From positions 2,798,335-2,862,334 of the forward strand of contig JALIRH010000042.1 of NCBI GenBank assembly GCA_023055505.1: a DNA stretch of 64,000 bases. Direction: 5' to 3'. Below, piece after piece: positions 11,401 to 20,107 of the stretch. The translations under genes and the position numbers were made by a program. This DNA comes from Callipepla californica brunnescens (lineage: Eukaryota > Chordata > Aves > Galliformes > Odontophoridae). The first letter of the stretch is position 1. Every line of letters begins with the position of its first letter. The notes beneath the pieces were generated by a model that saw only the letters and a list, made by a program, of their open reading frames with translations, did not search any database and was not told the DNA's origin.

Positions 11401-13322
11401 AGGGGACACAGCACTGCTGTCCCGCGCCAGGTACCCACATGGTCTCCTTGTTCCTGCGGGGTCCCCCGAAGGGCAGGAAGGGCAGGCTGCCCGTGGCAGC
11501 GTGGTAGAAGGTGACACCGATGCTCCACAGGTCCACGGTGACACCGTACGCCTTCTGCTGCGGCTTGCGCAGGACAGCACGCTCGTACATGTCGGGGTGC
11601 TGCGGGATGGAGCAGAGCATCACTGCACGGGGTGGCACTGCAGTGACCCCTGATGCTGGATGCGGCTCGACGGTCGGACCAGATGACCTCAGCCTTTCTA
11701 CGACTCTAAGCACCACGTGCTCCACACCTGTGCTGCTACGAGCACAGCGAAACCACAGAGCCCATTGGAAAGGGGCTCTGCGCATCACTGCCTCTCTCCA
11801 CGCCGACCCCGTACTCACGAGGTACTCCTCCGTCCCATAGACGGACACAAACTTCTCGTCGTCCTCCAGCTCCCGCGCGGCGCCGAAGTCGGTCAGTTTG
11901 TAGATGCTCTGCCCGTCCTCCCCCACCAGGCGCATGATGTTGCCGGGTTTGATGTCCCGGTGCACCACGCCGTTCTCACGGAGGTGGTTCATCCCCGCCA
12001 CTGTGAACGGGGATGGGGGAGAGGGAGGTGGTGGTGGCTGTGTAAGTGCCAGAAGCGCAGCGCTGGGGGTGAGCTGCATGTTAATGGGGACTGATGTGAC
12101 TTCTTTGGGTAACGGGGCACAGCAGTAGGGCCTCACAGCCCTAAATCCTCAGCTGAAGGGCACAGCCCGTTCCCAAAGCTGTTGGAAAGGGAAATCCTTC
12201 GGGCTTTCCCCAGCCACCACCCAGCGGTGCCGTTTCAGAGCACACAGGTTGGCCCCAGTGCCCGATGCCTGCTCTGGGGCTGGGACCTCGCTCACCCACA
12301 CACTGCAGCACCACGAGGAACTCGGGCTCGGCCAAACCGAAGGCATTGATGGGGTCCTCGAGGACGCTCAGCAGGCTGCCACTGGAGCAGTACTCCATCA
12401 CCAGCACCTTCTGCTTGCTGCTGCCCTGCAGGGAGCAGGCTGAGGGCAGGGCAGCCATAGGGCCCCCCAGCTTCCCATCCCCCACAGGGGACCAGGCACC
12501 CACCATCAGTGGGGCCGTGGGGTTTGGCAGTGCAGAGGGAGAGCCGCGGTCCTGCTTACCGTCTCCTCCACCGCGAACAACTTGACGATGTTCTCATGGT
12601 TCAGCTTCCGCAGCATCTCGAACTCCCGCATCTGCACCTCGTGCGGGCGCAGGTAGCTGGCTTTGTTGAAGACCTTCACAGCAACCAGCTCCCCCGATTT
12701 CTGGGGGAGGAAGAGAAAAAAGGACCGGCTGTCACCCCGTCCCCATCAGCACCCTCACTGCCGCTCTGGGTGCCAGCAGCGAGCAGCTCTGGCTTGGTGA
12801 CACGCTGTTTCAGCTCCTCCTCCCTGCGTTGCAAAAGCAAAGCCCGGCTCTCGCTCCTTTCGCTTCCTGCGGCCGCATCCCATCCCATGTGCTCGGTGGG
12901 AGCCCGTTTCTGCGGCTCTGGCAGGAGATCGCAGCGGGGTGGGGGCACGCAGCTGCAGCTCCGCTGCTCCCAGTTCACCCTCTGCCCGGGGAAAAGGACG
13001 GCAGGGCTTCGTCTATCCCAGCAACACGCAAATGGCCGTGGTTTTACAGATCTCCGGGCACTTCCCCTTCCCTTCCCATCCCCCCACCCCCCGAAGATGG
13101 AGGAGCAGCACCGCACAGCGCAGGGCTCAGCTCACCCCAAAACCACGGGAGGGGAAAATGGGAATATAAATAACAACGGGGAGCACCGAGGGGTTCGGTG
13201 GCTTTGGGTTGCCCCCCCCCCCCATCCTCCCTCACCTTGCTGCGGGCTTTGTACACGCAGGCCGTGGCTCCCTGGCCCAGCAGATCGTCTGTGCTCCAGA
13301 GATAGTTCGGGGTGCTCTGCAT
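5417..13322 (-). CDS. IKBKE: IKBKE, inhibitor of NF-kappaB kinase epsilon (complete, 20 coding exons, 722 aa)
   Basis: IKK-epsilon is a cytoplasmic serine/threonine kinase of the TBK1 family. It phosphorylates IRF transcription factors and NF-kappaB components downstream of nucleic-acid sensors, driving type I interferon. The 20 coding exons sum to 2169 nt and stay in frame throughout, giving 722 residues against 716 in human (remembered). The kinase domain spans about residues 9-310: glycine loop GQGATACV at 16-23, catalytic Lys38, HRD Asp135, DFG Asp157 and activation-loop Ser172 are all present. A ubiquitin-like domain follows (about 310-385), then the coiled-coil scaffold/dimerisation region, and a C-terminal adaptor-binding helix (MQELLEQMK). 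All catalytic residues are intact, so an active kinase is expected. Birds such as chicken lack IRF3, so IRF7 is the likely main IRF substrate (established knowledge, not visible here). The start is chosen from the match to human MQST and a purine at -3. Confidence 0.97.
5882..5953 (-). CDS. IKBKE: IKBKE coding exon 19 (residues 688-711)
   Basis: Encodes [20 protein letters not shown] then IIE, the C-terminal helix that in human IKK-epsilon/TBK1 binds the adaptors TANK, NAP1 and SINTBAD. 72 nt, donor GTGAGT. Confidence 0.95.
6172..6275 (-). CDS. IKBKE: IKBKE coding exon 18 (residues 654-687)
   Basis: Encodes [16 protein letters not shown] then a Pro/Val/Ser-rich linker ending PAHQEIAL. It matches the human ELSHQLLQ...PSPTRKDLLLH position by layout but is strongly diverged. 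It is supported by acceptor CTGCAG, donor GTGAGT and exact phase agreement with both neighbours. It is the least conserved exon of the gene. Confidence 0.8.
6551..6647 (-). CDS. IKBKE: IKBKE coding exon 17 (residues 621-653)
   Basis: Encodes [20 protein letters not shown] then [12 protein letters not shown], matching human NHLRLVGCSVAAC. 97 nt, acceptor TTCCCAG, donor GTGGGC, phase 0 at its end. Confidence 0.9.
7206..7599. repeat. About 31-bp minisatellite interrupted by a CR1 fragment
   Basis: Roughly a dozen imperfect units of the type CCCCATCCACATCCCAATAT followed by CAGATCAATGG run across this stretch. The array is split at about 7375-7433 by a CR1 LINE end. It lies in the IKBKE intron after coding exon 16. 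Confidence 0.88.
7375..7433 (-). mobile_element. CR1 LINE 3'-end fragment
   Basis: The core TTGGAAGGGACCTTTAAAGG and then TCATCTAGTCC is the hallmark of avian CR1 3' ends, read here as the complement. Only about 60 bp is recognisable. It is inserted inside a minisatellite. Confidence 0.88.
7619..7720 (-). CDS. IKBKE: IKBKE coding exon 16 (residues 587-620)
   Basis: Encodes [20 protein letters not shown] and then [13 protein letters not shown] of the long scaffold helix. Acceptor TTTCAG, donor GTATGG. A minisatellite begins about 20 nt into the following intron. Confidence 0.94.
7881..7920 (-). CDS. IKBKE: IKBKE coding exon 15 (residues 574-586)
   Basis: A 40-nt exon encoding [13 protein letters not shown], identical to the human segment at most positions. 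Acceptor CCCCCAG, donor GTGAGT. Confidence 0.95.
8111..8187 (-). CDS. IKBKE: IKBKE coding exon 14 (residues 548-573)
   Basis: Encodes [19 protein letters not shown] then RKARTCP, very close to human SIQQIQCCLDKMNFIYKQFK. 77 nt, acceptor CTCGCAG, donor GTGAGT. Confidence 0.96.
8331..8424. repeat. 21-25 bp minisatellite spanning the IKBKE coding exon 13 donor
   Basis: Four imperfect copies begin at about 8331, 8354, 8379 and 8400. On the gene strand each contains a G/GTTYGTAG core. The rightmost copy supplies the end of coding exon 13 and its real donor at 8412/8411; the other three lie in the intron. Confidence 0.88.
8412..8524 (-). CDS. IKBKE: IKBKE coding exon 13 (residues 511-547)
   Basis: Encodes [19 protein letters not shown] through QQAREDK, matching the human EVLSRCSQNI and HEDRS region. 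The donor is an unusual AAAAG/GTTCGT and lies inside a 21-25 bp tandem repeat (8331-8424), so the last bases of this exon are part of the repeat. Confidence 0.9.
8649..8724 (-). CDS. IKBKE: IKBKE coding exon 12 (residues 485-510)
   Basis: Encodes [18 protein letters not shown] and KMRLQR in the coiled-coil region. Acceptor CTGCAG, donor GTGAGC, 76 nt, phase fits. Confidence 0.88.
9430..9531 (-). CDS. IKBKE: IKBKE coding exon 11 (residues 451-484)
   Basis: Encodes [20 protein letters not shown] and then [13 protein letters not shown]. It aligns position for position with human EVLQATCRRTLEVARTSLLY but is much diverged. Splice phases fit on both sides (102 nt, acceptor CTGGCAG, donor GTGAGT). 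Confidence 0.85.
9762..9853 (-). CDS. IKBKE: IKBKE coding exon 10 (residues 421-450)
   Basis: Encodes [16 protein letters not shown] through RGMHWV, matching the human GYQALRLARAL and RGLHWVM region. 92 nt, donor GTGAGT. Confidence 0.94.
9937..10001 (-). CDS. IKBKE: IKBKE coding exon 9 (residues 399-420)
   Basis: Short exon (65 nt) encoding [20 protein letters not shown], which opens the helical scaffold/dimerisation region. Acceptor TTTCCAG, donor GTAGGC. Confidence 0.94.
10213..10415 (-). CDS. IKBKE: IKBKE coding exon 8 (residues 331-398)
   Basis: Main part of the ubiquitin-like domain ([17 protein letters not shown]). It then enters a divergent linker ([21 protein letters not shown]) replacing the human FSTAIPKGLAFRD. 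203 nt, donor GTGAGT. Confidence 0.93.
10581..10760 (-). CDS. IKBKE: IKBKE coding exon 7 (residues 271-330)
   Basis: Encodes [26 protein letters not shown] and [10 protein letters not shown], the end of the kinase domain and the start of the ubiquitin-like domain. Acceptor GCCGCAG, donor GTGAGG, 180 nt. Confidence 0.96.
10838..10948 (-). CDS. IKBKE: IKBKE coding exon 6 (residues 234-270)
   Basis: Encodes [14 protein letters not shown] through [10 protein letters not shown] of the kinase C-lobe. Acceptor CCCCCAG, donor GTGAGT, 111 nt. Confidence 0.95.
11131..11250 (-). mobile_element. CR1 LINE 3'-end fragment
   Basis: It begins with AGATTCATAGATTCATAGAT (the CR1 terminal repeats read as complement) and then GGTTGGAAAGGACCTACAAG and TCATCTAGTCCAACC. 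It lies in the IKBKE intron between coding exons 5 and 6. Confidence 0.93.
11439..11599 (-). CDS. IKBKE: IKBKE coding exon 5 (residues 181-233)
   Basis: Begins [10 protein letters not shown] and includes the [16 protein letters not shown] helix of the kinase C-lobe. The donor is read as GTGGGT at 11438, which leaves AT to be joined to G of the next exon (Met234) as in human. A competing GTACCT donor four bases further on would shift the frame. Confidence 0.92.
11655..11710 (+). mobile_element. Degraded CR1-like fragment (opposite orientation)
   Basis: GGTCGGACCAGATGACCTC followed by TTTCTACGACTCTAAG resembles the sense 3' end of CR1 with many substitutions. It lies in the IKBKE intron between coding exons 4 and 5. 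Tentative. Confidence 0.5.
11819..12000 (-). CDS. IKBKE: IKBKE coding exon 4 (residues 120-180)
   Basis: Carries the catalytic loop [10 protein letters not shown] (Asp135), the DFG motif (Asp157) and the activation loop with Ser172 ([12 protein letters not shown]). Acceptor TTCACAG, donor GTGAGT, 182 nt. Confidence 0.97.
12296..12425 (-). CDS. IKBKE: IKBKE coding exon 3 (residues 77-119)
   Basis: Encodes the kinase hinge region ([17 protein letters not shown]). 130 nt; it ends one base into a codon that is completed as Val120 in the next exon. Donor GTGAGC. Confidence 0.95.
12560..12700 (-). CDS. IKBKE: IKBKE coding exon 2 (residues 30-76)
   Basis: Begins [11 protein letters not shown], containing catalytic Lys38, and ends LFAVEET. 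It continues through the alphaC helix region ([14 protein letters not shown]). Acceptor CCCCAG, donor GTAAGC, 141 nt, phase 0 at both ends. Confidence 0.96.
13236..13322 (-). CDS. IKBKE: IKBKE coding exon 1 (residues 1-29)
   Basis: Encodes the start and the glycine-rich ATP-binding loop ([13 protein letters not shown]). The ATG is at 13322-13320. The exon ends AGCAAG at a GTGAGG donor in phase 0. A run of about 13 C (13211-13223) follows closely in the intron and reads as a G-run on the transcript. Confidence 0.95.
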
Positions 13323-14150
13323 CTCCCGCACCGCCGCTTTGCAGACCCTGCCCTCCTTATGCGCTCCGGGGAAGCACCGACGATGCTCTTCGCTCCTCCG
13401 AAAGCCCGGACCGACCCGTCGGGGCCGGCGGGTGCAGCGAAGGACGGGAAGGGTGAGCGGCAAGGTGGAGAGAAGCACCTCCCCGCTGCACAACACGAAG
13501 CGACGGGATTGCAAAACCCGCTCTGCGAGCATCGGGCTGCGGCTGGAGGAGGAGGAAACGCTTCGGCTTCCTGCTCGAGAAAAGAAAAAGCAAAAGCGAT
13601 GCCCCGAGTTGCAGCCGGTGCTCGGGGCAGGGAGGGGTTGCACGGCTGTGATGTGCGTGGTCCCCTGGGTTGGGATGTGCTGGGGTCACCGCGGGGTATC
13701 AGTGAACGCCGGGGAGAGCTGATCCCTGCGGGTGTCCCTGCAGGAGGCAGAGCCACAGGAGCGGAAAGCCCTTCACACCCAGGTATAATGAGCCCCGAAT
13801 GAAGAACAGGCGGAGAGGAAGCGGGTGCAGACCGAGCAAAAGCCGCAAACCCATCCCCCAGAGTGAGAAGCACAGCAGAGGGCAGCGGGGGAAATTCAGG
13901 GCATTCCCCGGCCTCACCGCCCCGGCATCGCTCTCATCCCGGCTCAGAGATCCGGGACTGCTCAAACTGAGGTTGGCTGAGTCGGGGCTGAGCATCGCTG
14001 TCCCCCACGCGTGGTCCCACGGGAACAGAGCCCGGAGCTACAGCGTGGGACACCGCAGAGCAGGGCAGCCCACCGAGCTGGGGCACAGCACAGGGCTGGA
14101 GCTGGGCGTGGAGGTCTTCCTCCAATTCCAACCTACACGTGTTGCTTTCA
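13323..14150 (-). promoter_or_regulatory. IKBKE: IKBKE 5' UTR/promoter region
   Basis: GC- and CpG-rich sequence lies immediately upstream of the IKBKE start codon. I could not place the first non-coding exon or the transcription start. Candidate sites include a C/EBP-type TTGCAAAA at 13509-13516 and two adjacent kappaB-like decamers at 13889-13909. Human IKBKE (IKK-i) is known to be NF-kappaB- and C/EBP-inducible, which fits but does not prove use of these sites. Confidence 0.5.
13889..13909. promoter_or_regulatory. IKBKE: Pair of kappaB-like motifs
   Basis: GGGAAATTCA on the plus strand (13889-13898) and GGGGAATGCC on the minus strand (complement of 13900-13909) each match the GGGRNWYYCC consensus at nine of ten positions. 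They are one base apart and in opposite orientation, about 570 bp upstream of the IKBKE ATG. Confidence 0.45.
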
Positions 14151-14794
14151 GCGGACGGCTGAGCCGAGCTGGGGCTGTTGGAAGGAAAGAACCCCCAAAA
14201 ATCCCTCCCAGCCGCAGCTCAGCCCGTGTGCTGCCAGCTCCGGATGGTGGCAGCAGAGCCCCAGAGATGCTGCGCAGAGAACACCGATGGGATCAGAGGG
14301 CTTTAAGGGATTACAGCATCCTCCTCCGGGCCAGTGGGTTAATGCCCCGAAGCGTCTGTTCGCACACCAACCCCATCCCCGGGGTGTCACCGCTTCCTTC
14401 TGTATCTAAAAATCATTTTCAAAAGCACCGACCAACCCGCATCCCCTGAAAGTCGACGGGGACCCTACGGGGGCTCCCTATGGGGTCCCGGGCTGAGCTG
14501 GCAGCCTTGCTGCGTCCCTATACAGCAACCAGAGCACCCAGGATGGCAGGAGGAGCACCCACTGCCGCACGGGGACACGGGGTGGCCGTCCCAGCACAGC
14601 TCGGCTATACATCACTGTAAATAATTCATTCCTCAGAACCCAAACAAAGGGAATCCAACGCGGCAAAGCCCCACTGCTCCCCCACCCTGCCCCGAGAATG
14701 GGGGGCAAACCCAGCAACAACAGCGACCCAATCCATAATCTCAACCTCAAATCCTCTTTCCCAGACGGTTCGAGGCCCGTCCTCTCCAGGAATA
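14151..14794. other. IKBKE-SRGAP2 intergenic spacer
   Basis: This short spacer runs between the likely IKBKE promoter and the likely SRGAP2 cleavage site. I see no coding exon, RNA gene or repeat in it. Confidence 0.5.
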
Positions 14795-14810
14795 CGATGA
14801 AGATTAAGCA

Positions 14811-14816
14811 TTTATT
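14811..14816 (-). terminator. SRGAP2: Candidate distal SRGAP2 poly(A) signal
   Basis: TTTATT on the plus strand reads AATAAA on the SRGAP2 strand. It is the last canonical signal before the GC-rich IKBKE upstream region. Confidence 0.5.
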
Positions 14817-15004
14817 TAATCAGGTCACGGCAAAGGAGATGCATGCTCCGCTGCTGCCGGGTAGGTGTGTGCAGGAGCACGCGTGGCTCACACACACATG
14901 GGGATGGGGCTCCTTCTTCTCTCCTTCCCCCCCCTACAGCACTCACTCCTCCCCCATCATTCACTGGCAGCCGTAGGGCAGCGTTTTCCACCATACCCAA
15001 AACA

Positions 15005-15010
15005 TTTATT
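15005..15010 (-). terminator. SRGAP2: Candidate alternative SRGAP2 poly(A) signal
   Basis: A second AATAAA on the gene strand lies about 190 bp upstream of the distal one. Confidence 0.4.
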
Positions 15011-15121
15011 TCTCCAAAACTATTGCTAATGACAACGAGTACAGTTCGTAGCCCCAGTACGGATTTAACATTTCCAACACATATACTCCTAAATACTGTA
15101 CAATACTGTACCAAAAAGGAA

Positions 15122-15142
15122 AAACCAACCAACCAACCAACA
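15122..15142. repeat. (CCAA)n simple repeat
   Basis: About five CCAA units within the SRGAP2 3' UTR. Confidence 0.9.
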
Positions 15143-15172
15143 AAAAGGATGTACCTCCATATTGTACAGTGA

Positions 15173-15211
15173 TATATACAAAGTACAATTTTACACGGTT
15201 TAATATATACA
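15173..15211 (-). promoter_or_regulatory. SRGAP2: Two Pumilio-type elements in the SRGAP2 3' UTR
   Basis: TGTATATA occurs twice on the transcript strand (complements of 15173-15180 and 15204-15211). This is the consensus Pumilio recognition element TGTANATA. Confidence 0.55.
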
Positions 15212-15756
15212 CCATATATATATTGGTGTAGAAGACATGAAACAATGGAAACTGTCGAAGCAAGAACACCCCATCCCACCGAACAACCACTGTTAAAACC
15301 CCAAACCCCAACGCGGCGCCCGATCCCATCGCAGCACTGAGGCTCTGGACCAACACAACACGCTTTTCTGACTTTGCGGTTGGATTTCTACCCCAGCACA
15401 GCAGCATTGTGACACGGCCGCTGCTCCGCAGTGCACATCAGAGGTGGTTTCAGAGAGCTGCTCCAAGTATTGCTCCAGCAGTTTGGCACACGCAACGAGC
15501 CCGGTTCCATCGGGCTCCGTTTGTCCAACCACAGGGCTGTGCCTGAACAGAAAGGTGGGCGAAGTCCGCCCTACAGTGCCCTACAGTCCCTACAGTGCCT
15601 TCCAGTGGAGGATCCTCCTCGTGTTTCTGCTGCGAACCGCTCGCTCTTCACCGTGGGTGAAGTGCAGGATCTCCCGGAGCCCTTCACCTCTTCTTGGCCC
15701 GTCCTCAAATGACAACGCCTTCATCTCTGACCACATTGTAGGAAGCACGAATAGGG

Positions 15757-15780
15757 AAAAACAAACAAACAAACACAAAA
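15757..15780. repeat. (CAAA)n simple repeat
   Basis: About five CAAA units within the SRGAP2 3' UTR. Confidence 0.85.
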
Positions 15781-17510
15781 CCTTTCGATTTTCAGGCCTT
15801 GAGCTGCTGTTTTGGTGTCTCTGGGTCCATGCAAAGACCCTGAGAACCGAGCCCGGCCCGGCACCGCCACGCGGCCATGGTCAAGTATTGGTTTCAAGTA
15901 CCAGGAAACGGAGAGATGAGCAGGAGTGGATCCGGGGACGGCTCTCAGTGATATGTGAGCTCTGACTCGAAGCTCAGCACAGCCCAGCAGTGCTCAGCCC
16001 CACAGCAGAGCAGCCACCAGCCAGCACTGGGGCAGCCTGACAAGGCTACAACTAAAAACCTCGACATCAATAAAGCCCTAACTCGCTCAACTCATTCAGC
16101 CCCGTTAGTGATGGGAGTGCCTAAAGGGTCCCATGTCGTTGAGCTTTTTTTTCTGCCCCTAGCTGGTGGTTCATAGGGCGGCAAGGAAAGGCATCTCTGC
16201 GCGGTCAGGGCCGGGTCCTGCCAGGCACAGGGACCACACGCAGCCCACCAGCCATGAAACCCCTCCAGTTGTCCCTATGGGCGTTTCTCCATCACCACAG
16301 CTGCCCCACGAGCAAAGCACGTGCTGCTGAGAACCACTCGAGTCTGCACACAGAGCATTCCAGTCTACCAGGTAAACCTACACAAAGGGCCTGAAGTGCT
16401 AACGAGAGGCATCTTTCTTGAAGGAAAGCCCTCAAACGCTTGGCAAAACCCGAAGCTCACACAACGCTCAACTGAATCTGAGCTCCTGACACAGGGCAGG
16501 AAAGAAATGAGGCAGCAAACTCCATCTGCGCGGACCTCTCTTGTCTCAGTATTGCTGGAGTGAATCCAGAGAGGAACCGGAGCAGATGGAATTTCTTGCC
16601 CAACTCCAAAGGGTTTCGACTCTGTAAATAAATTTATGAGAACTTGGTTACCTTAACCTACTTTGGAGCAAGAACAATCTTGCCTTAAAAGAAAAAAAAA
16701 AAAATTATAATAATAATAACAATTCAACAAAAACCCAAACAATTCAACATATGAGGTATTCATCACAGGAAACCCAAAGACTCCTTTTAAACAGGTATCA
16801 AAATACATACATAGACAACATGGTGTGTTTCTTTTTCTGCTGTCACAGTGCACTCCAATTATTTCATCGTTTTCATTGCAAGAACACAACCAGAACAGAT
16901 CGAGAGAGTTTGGTTCACGTCCCATTGCTCTGACAGGAATGCATGTACCACTGATAACTGCAAGCCTTTGGATTGCCTCGGAGAGGCGGAAGGTTAGCAA
17001 CCATGAAAGCACACTGCTCGGCTCCCAACACGGGAAATAAAACATCGGAGGTTACAGCTTCTGAAACTATGAAGGACCCATCACCTAAAACCATGTTTTA
17101 TTTCGGAAGTTTTGCTTTGGATCGCTTCAATCCAACGTGTGATGAACAAGAACTCTTTGTTCATACCAAGCACTATCAAACAGACATACGTTATTCCAGT
17201 TATCAAACACCGTTTTTTGTCTTCGCATCCGACACACGCGTTACAGAAAAGTCACCAAAGGATTTCCATGGAAGAGCAAATTTTTTCTTCTGAAAGTGAA
17301 GATGGGAAGTGACACCTCGCCAGGCAGAGCCCCGTGCCTTCCTGCTCCACACCACGCTGTCTCCTCCAGCAGATGGCCTGCTGGCATCGCAGGGCGGTGT
17401 TGGGATTTCCAGTTCTCCTTTCCCACCTCTCCCCAGTGCCCCGTGGCAGTAAACCACAACGGTGCTCAGCCTGGGATGCTCACACAAGTTTCATTCTCAA
17501 GTTCCCCCCA

Positions 17511-17540
17511 CGTGTGTGCGTGTGTGTGTGTGTGTGTGTG
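17511..17540. repeat. (TG)n microsatellite
   Basis: About 15 TG units with one CG interruption, in the SRGAP2 3' UTR. It reads as (CA)n on the transcript. Confidence 0.95.
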
Positions 17541-17673
17541 CATGTCCTGCTGGCTGGACAAGACCAGGCCACGCAGAAGAGAAGTTCTTCAGTCTGCCGT
17601 ATTGCTTGCTGTAGGGTTTAAGTGTCAATCACAGTGCACACCCAGAATTCCAGTTGAGTTGCTCGATATACAG

Positions 17674-17679
17674 TTTATT
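17674..17679 (-). terminator. SRGAP2: Candidate proximal SRGAP2 poly(A) signal
   Basis: AATAAA on the gene strand about 2.0 kb after the stop codon. Its use would give a shorter 3' UTR lacking the Pumilio-like sites. Confidence 0.35.
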
Positions 17680-19723
17680 CCTGCTAAGCATATTCCTCCC
17701 GACAGTAGGATTGTCCCAGAGCTGTGGATGCTAGAGATAAAAACAGTAATTCACATCAAGACTTCAGGGTTACTCTCTATCTCCCCATTTCCCTTCATTC
17801 GGACCTCGAAGACAGAACAGAGCATCTCCTCCAGATGTGCTGAGTGTGGCTGGACACTTATCCTTAGAAACATGAACGCTAGGCATCAAAATATAAAGAA
17901 AATAAGGCATTACAAACGAGTCAAAGTAAATTTCACAGAGATCCTGCTCTTGACACAGATTCATCGGTCGATTGCGACCAAACAAAACAGTAAGCCAAAA
18001 TTCCCTACATAAAGTAAATGCCAGAAAGTTCTGCCTGAGCCAAAAGAAAAAATAAAATTGCAAGTTCACAGTTCTTATTCCCCAAAAGACCAAGTGATTC
18101 CTTGGTGGTAGAAGTCCATCAGAACCTGAGAGCAATGTTGGCTGGTCGCTGGGGGGGGCTGTATTACTTCTGTAGAGGTGGGGATGGACAGGGACACAGT
18201 AAAACCCCCTTCACTTCTCCGAGTAACATCCTTCAATCAAAGAGAAAAGCACGTTTAGGAAATTGTTCTTTGTTAAGTTCTGCTCCTTTCTTGTTTTTTT
18301 TAATTGCTAAGTGCCAATCGTCGGGACATTGCAGTCACAAGGAAGATAAGTGTGAGAAACCTACAGACTTAAAACCAAAAAATAAAATAAAACAAAAGAG
18401 GAAAACCAACTTCTCTTATCCTGCCCCTGCCTGAACCGACCCGATGAGAACATCAGATGTGTGGCTGCTTCTCAGATCCCAGAAAAGCTCAGGAACAAGG
18501 CAGGGTGGGGGTCAGTCCGTCTCCTTTCCTGCAGGACTGTGAGCTCTTCGTTCTGATGTGAATGGCACGTGCCTTCCTTTGTAAAAATTAAACAGGGGTT
18601 AATCAGCATCGTGGGCTCTCAGCAGAGTACAAACAGAGTTCACACAGCCTGCTGCCACCTGAAGCATCTGCTGCCTTCCTGTATATACGAGAGCACACCC
18701 CCAGGGCACTTCACAGCAGTCACGGCCCGAAGTGTTCACATCCAGGGATGGGGAGGAGATACAACAGCTCGAGAACTTCTGATTGGAGCTTTACAGTGCT
18801 CGTAAGAGGGATTCTGTTAAGGATCCATCCTGATGAGTGACCAAAACAAGAACGTGTGCGTTATGGGGTGGAATCCCAGGAGAGGACGTTGGGTTTCAGA
18901 AGTTTGCTTGTTTTTACATTCAGTCTCCTGAGCCCACGGGCTGCAAAGTACACTGGAAAACAACAGAGCTGTTTTTAAACACGGGAGAGCAATGGAGGAA
19001 CACAGCTAGGATTGTCCGTAAGCAACAACTGGGCTCTTTCCCATGCTCCTAAACCCCAGGAACGTATCTGTTCATATCCGCACAGACACACATCACGTAT
19101 AATTCCACAAAACCTAAGAGCGTTCCGGAGTAAACTATTTTTCATGACATGTGCCATCGAAAAGGATGAGCAAGAGCTGCAGCCCTGCGGCGAGGAATGA
19201 GGCAGCAGACAAACAAAACCCGAGGACGTCATGGAAGTGGGGACAGACCCTCAACCACAGTCCTAACAACGCACAAGAACGGGCACGCCCGAGCTCCACG
19301 CGACGAGCGGCCCCAAAACATGCAAGAGACTAAAATCTATCCTACTGTTTTCCCTGCGATAAACGAAACACGGAAGATTGATATCAAAGTCACTACATCA
19401 GTACTCGGCGCCGCCAAATCTGCCTTCCCAACGAGGCAAGATCCCACTCGGAGCCCTTCGGTTTTTCCTCCTCAGCTTTGCAGTGACCCCATGCTGGATT
19501 CACTCTGCGTGGCACCGAGGGCTTCGCTGTATGGACAGCACCGCCGTGGGTGCATGGGATGAGGCTGCGACGGCCGAGCCTGCCCCCCAGCAGGGAGCAG
19601 TTCGAGCACAAACCTTCAGCACGAGTTCAAGGTTTTGTTAAATAGGGGATTCTAAGGTCTGCAGCACGGGGCTCTTGTCGTCTGAAACAACGCGGCTGTA
19701 CCCGCAGAGCAGCATCGGGTTCG

Positions 19724-20107
19724 TCAGACAGTACACGACTTGTCAGCAGGCTGCTGAGATGCAGAGGACGTGACGCCAGGGCTTGTGGCGTTGGTTTTGG
19801 GGAAGACCGTGGGCTTGGGCCTCGTGGCAGGGGGTTTGACCTGCGTGGCCATTTTGACAGACTTCACCGGCCTGAAGGTGCAGGGGATGTCGCCGGCCGT
19901 GCTGGCGCTGCGCTGGAAGGCTGGCTCAGTGTCCTTGAGGATCTGAGTGTGCAGGGGACTGGAGGGCTCGGACGTGGGGGCCACCACCGGGGATGTTTTT
20001 AAAGGCTCCAGAGTGTCGAGGACGACGTCCGGCGTGTGCTTGACGCTGCTCTGCCTCTCCAGCTCCCGCAGCTCGTTCAGAGCAGAGTTCATGGTCGCTT
20101 CAATGTC
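19724..20107 (-). CDS. SRGAP2: SRGAP2 last exon (22), coding part
   Basis: Encodes [19 protein letters not shown] and the proline/serine/threonine-rich tail through [14 protein letters not shown] to the terminal DKSCTV and stop. 128 codons including the stop, acceptor GTTTGCAG, phase 0. Confidence 0.97.
   Translation of the reverse strand, partial: DIEATMNSALNELRELERQSSVKHTPDVVLDTLEPLKTSPVVAPTSEPSSPLHTQILKDTEPAFQRSASTAGDIPCTFRPVKSVKMATQVKPPATRPKPTVFPKTNATSPGVTSSASQQPADKSCTV

Larger units (their letters stand above)
14795..19723 (-). other. SRGAP2: SRGAP2 3' UTR (putative, about 4.9 kb)
   Basis: From the SRGAP2 stop codon to the last canonical AATAAA on the minus strand there is no further coding exon. 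The sequence is AT-richer than the IKBKE side, with simple repeats and several possible poly(A) signals. The human gene also has a long 3' UTR. The exact end is inferred. Confidence 0.6.

Noticed and set aside
11435..11440. Alternative IKBKE exon 5 donor (GTACCT) giving an extra Trp
   Set aside because: It would break the reading frame into the next exon, whereas the GTGGGT donor restores Met-Tyr as in human.
13569..13590. Interferon-response-like A/G-rich stretch upstream of IKBKE
   Set aside because: The GAAA repeats have a one-base rather than two-base spacing and the tract is simply purine-rich, so it does not meet the ISRE consensus.
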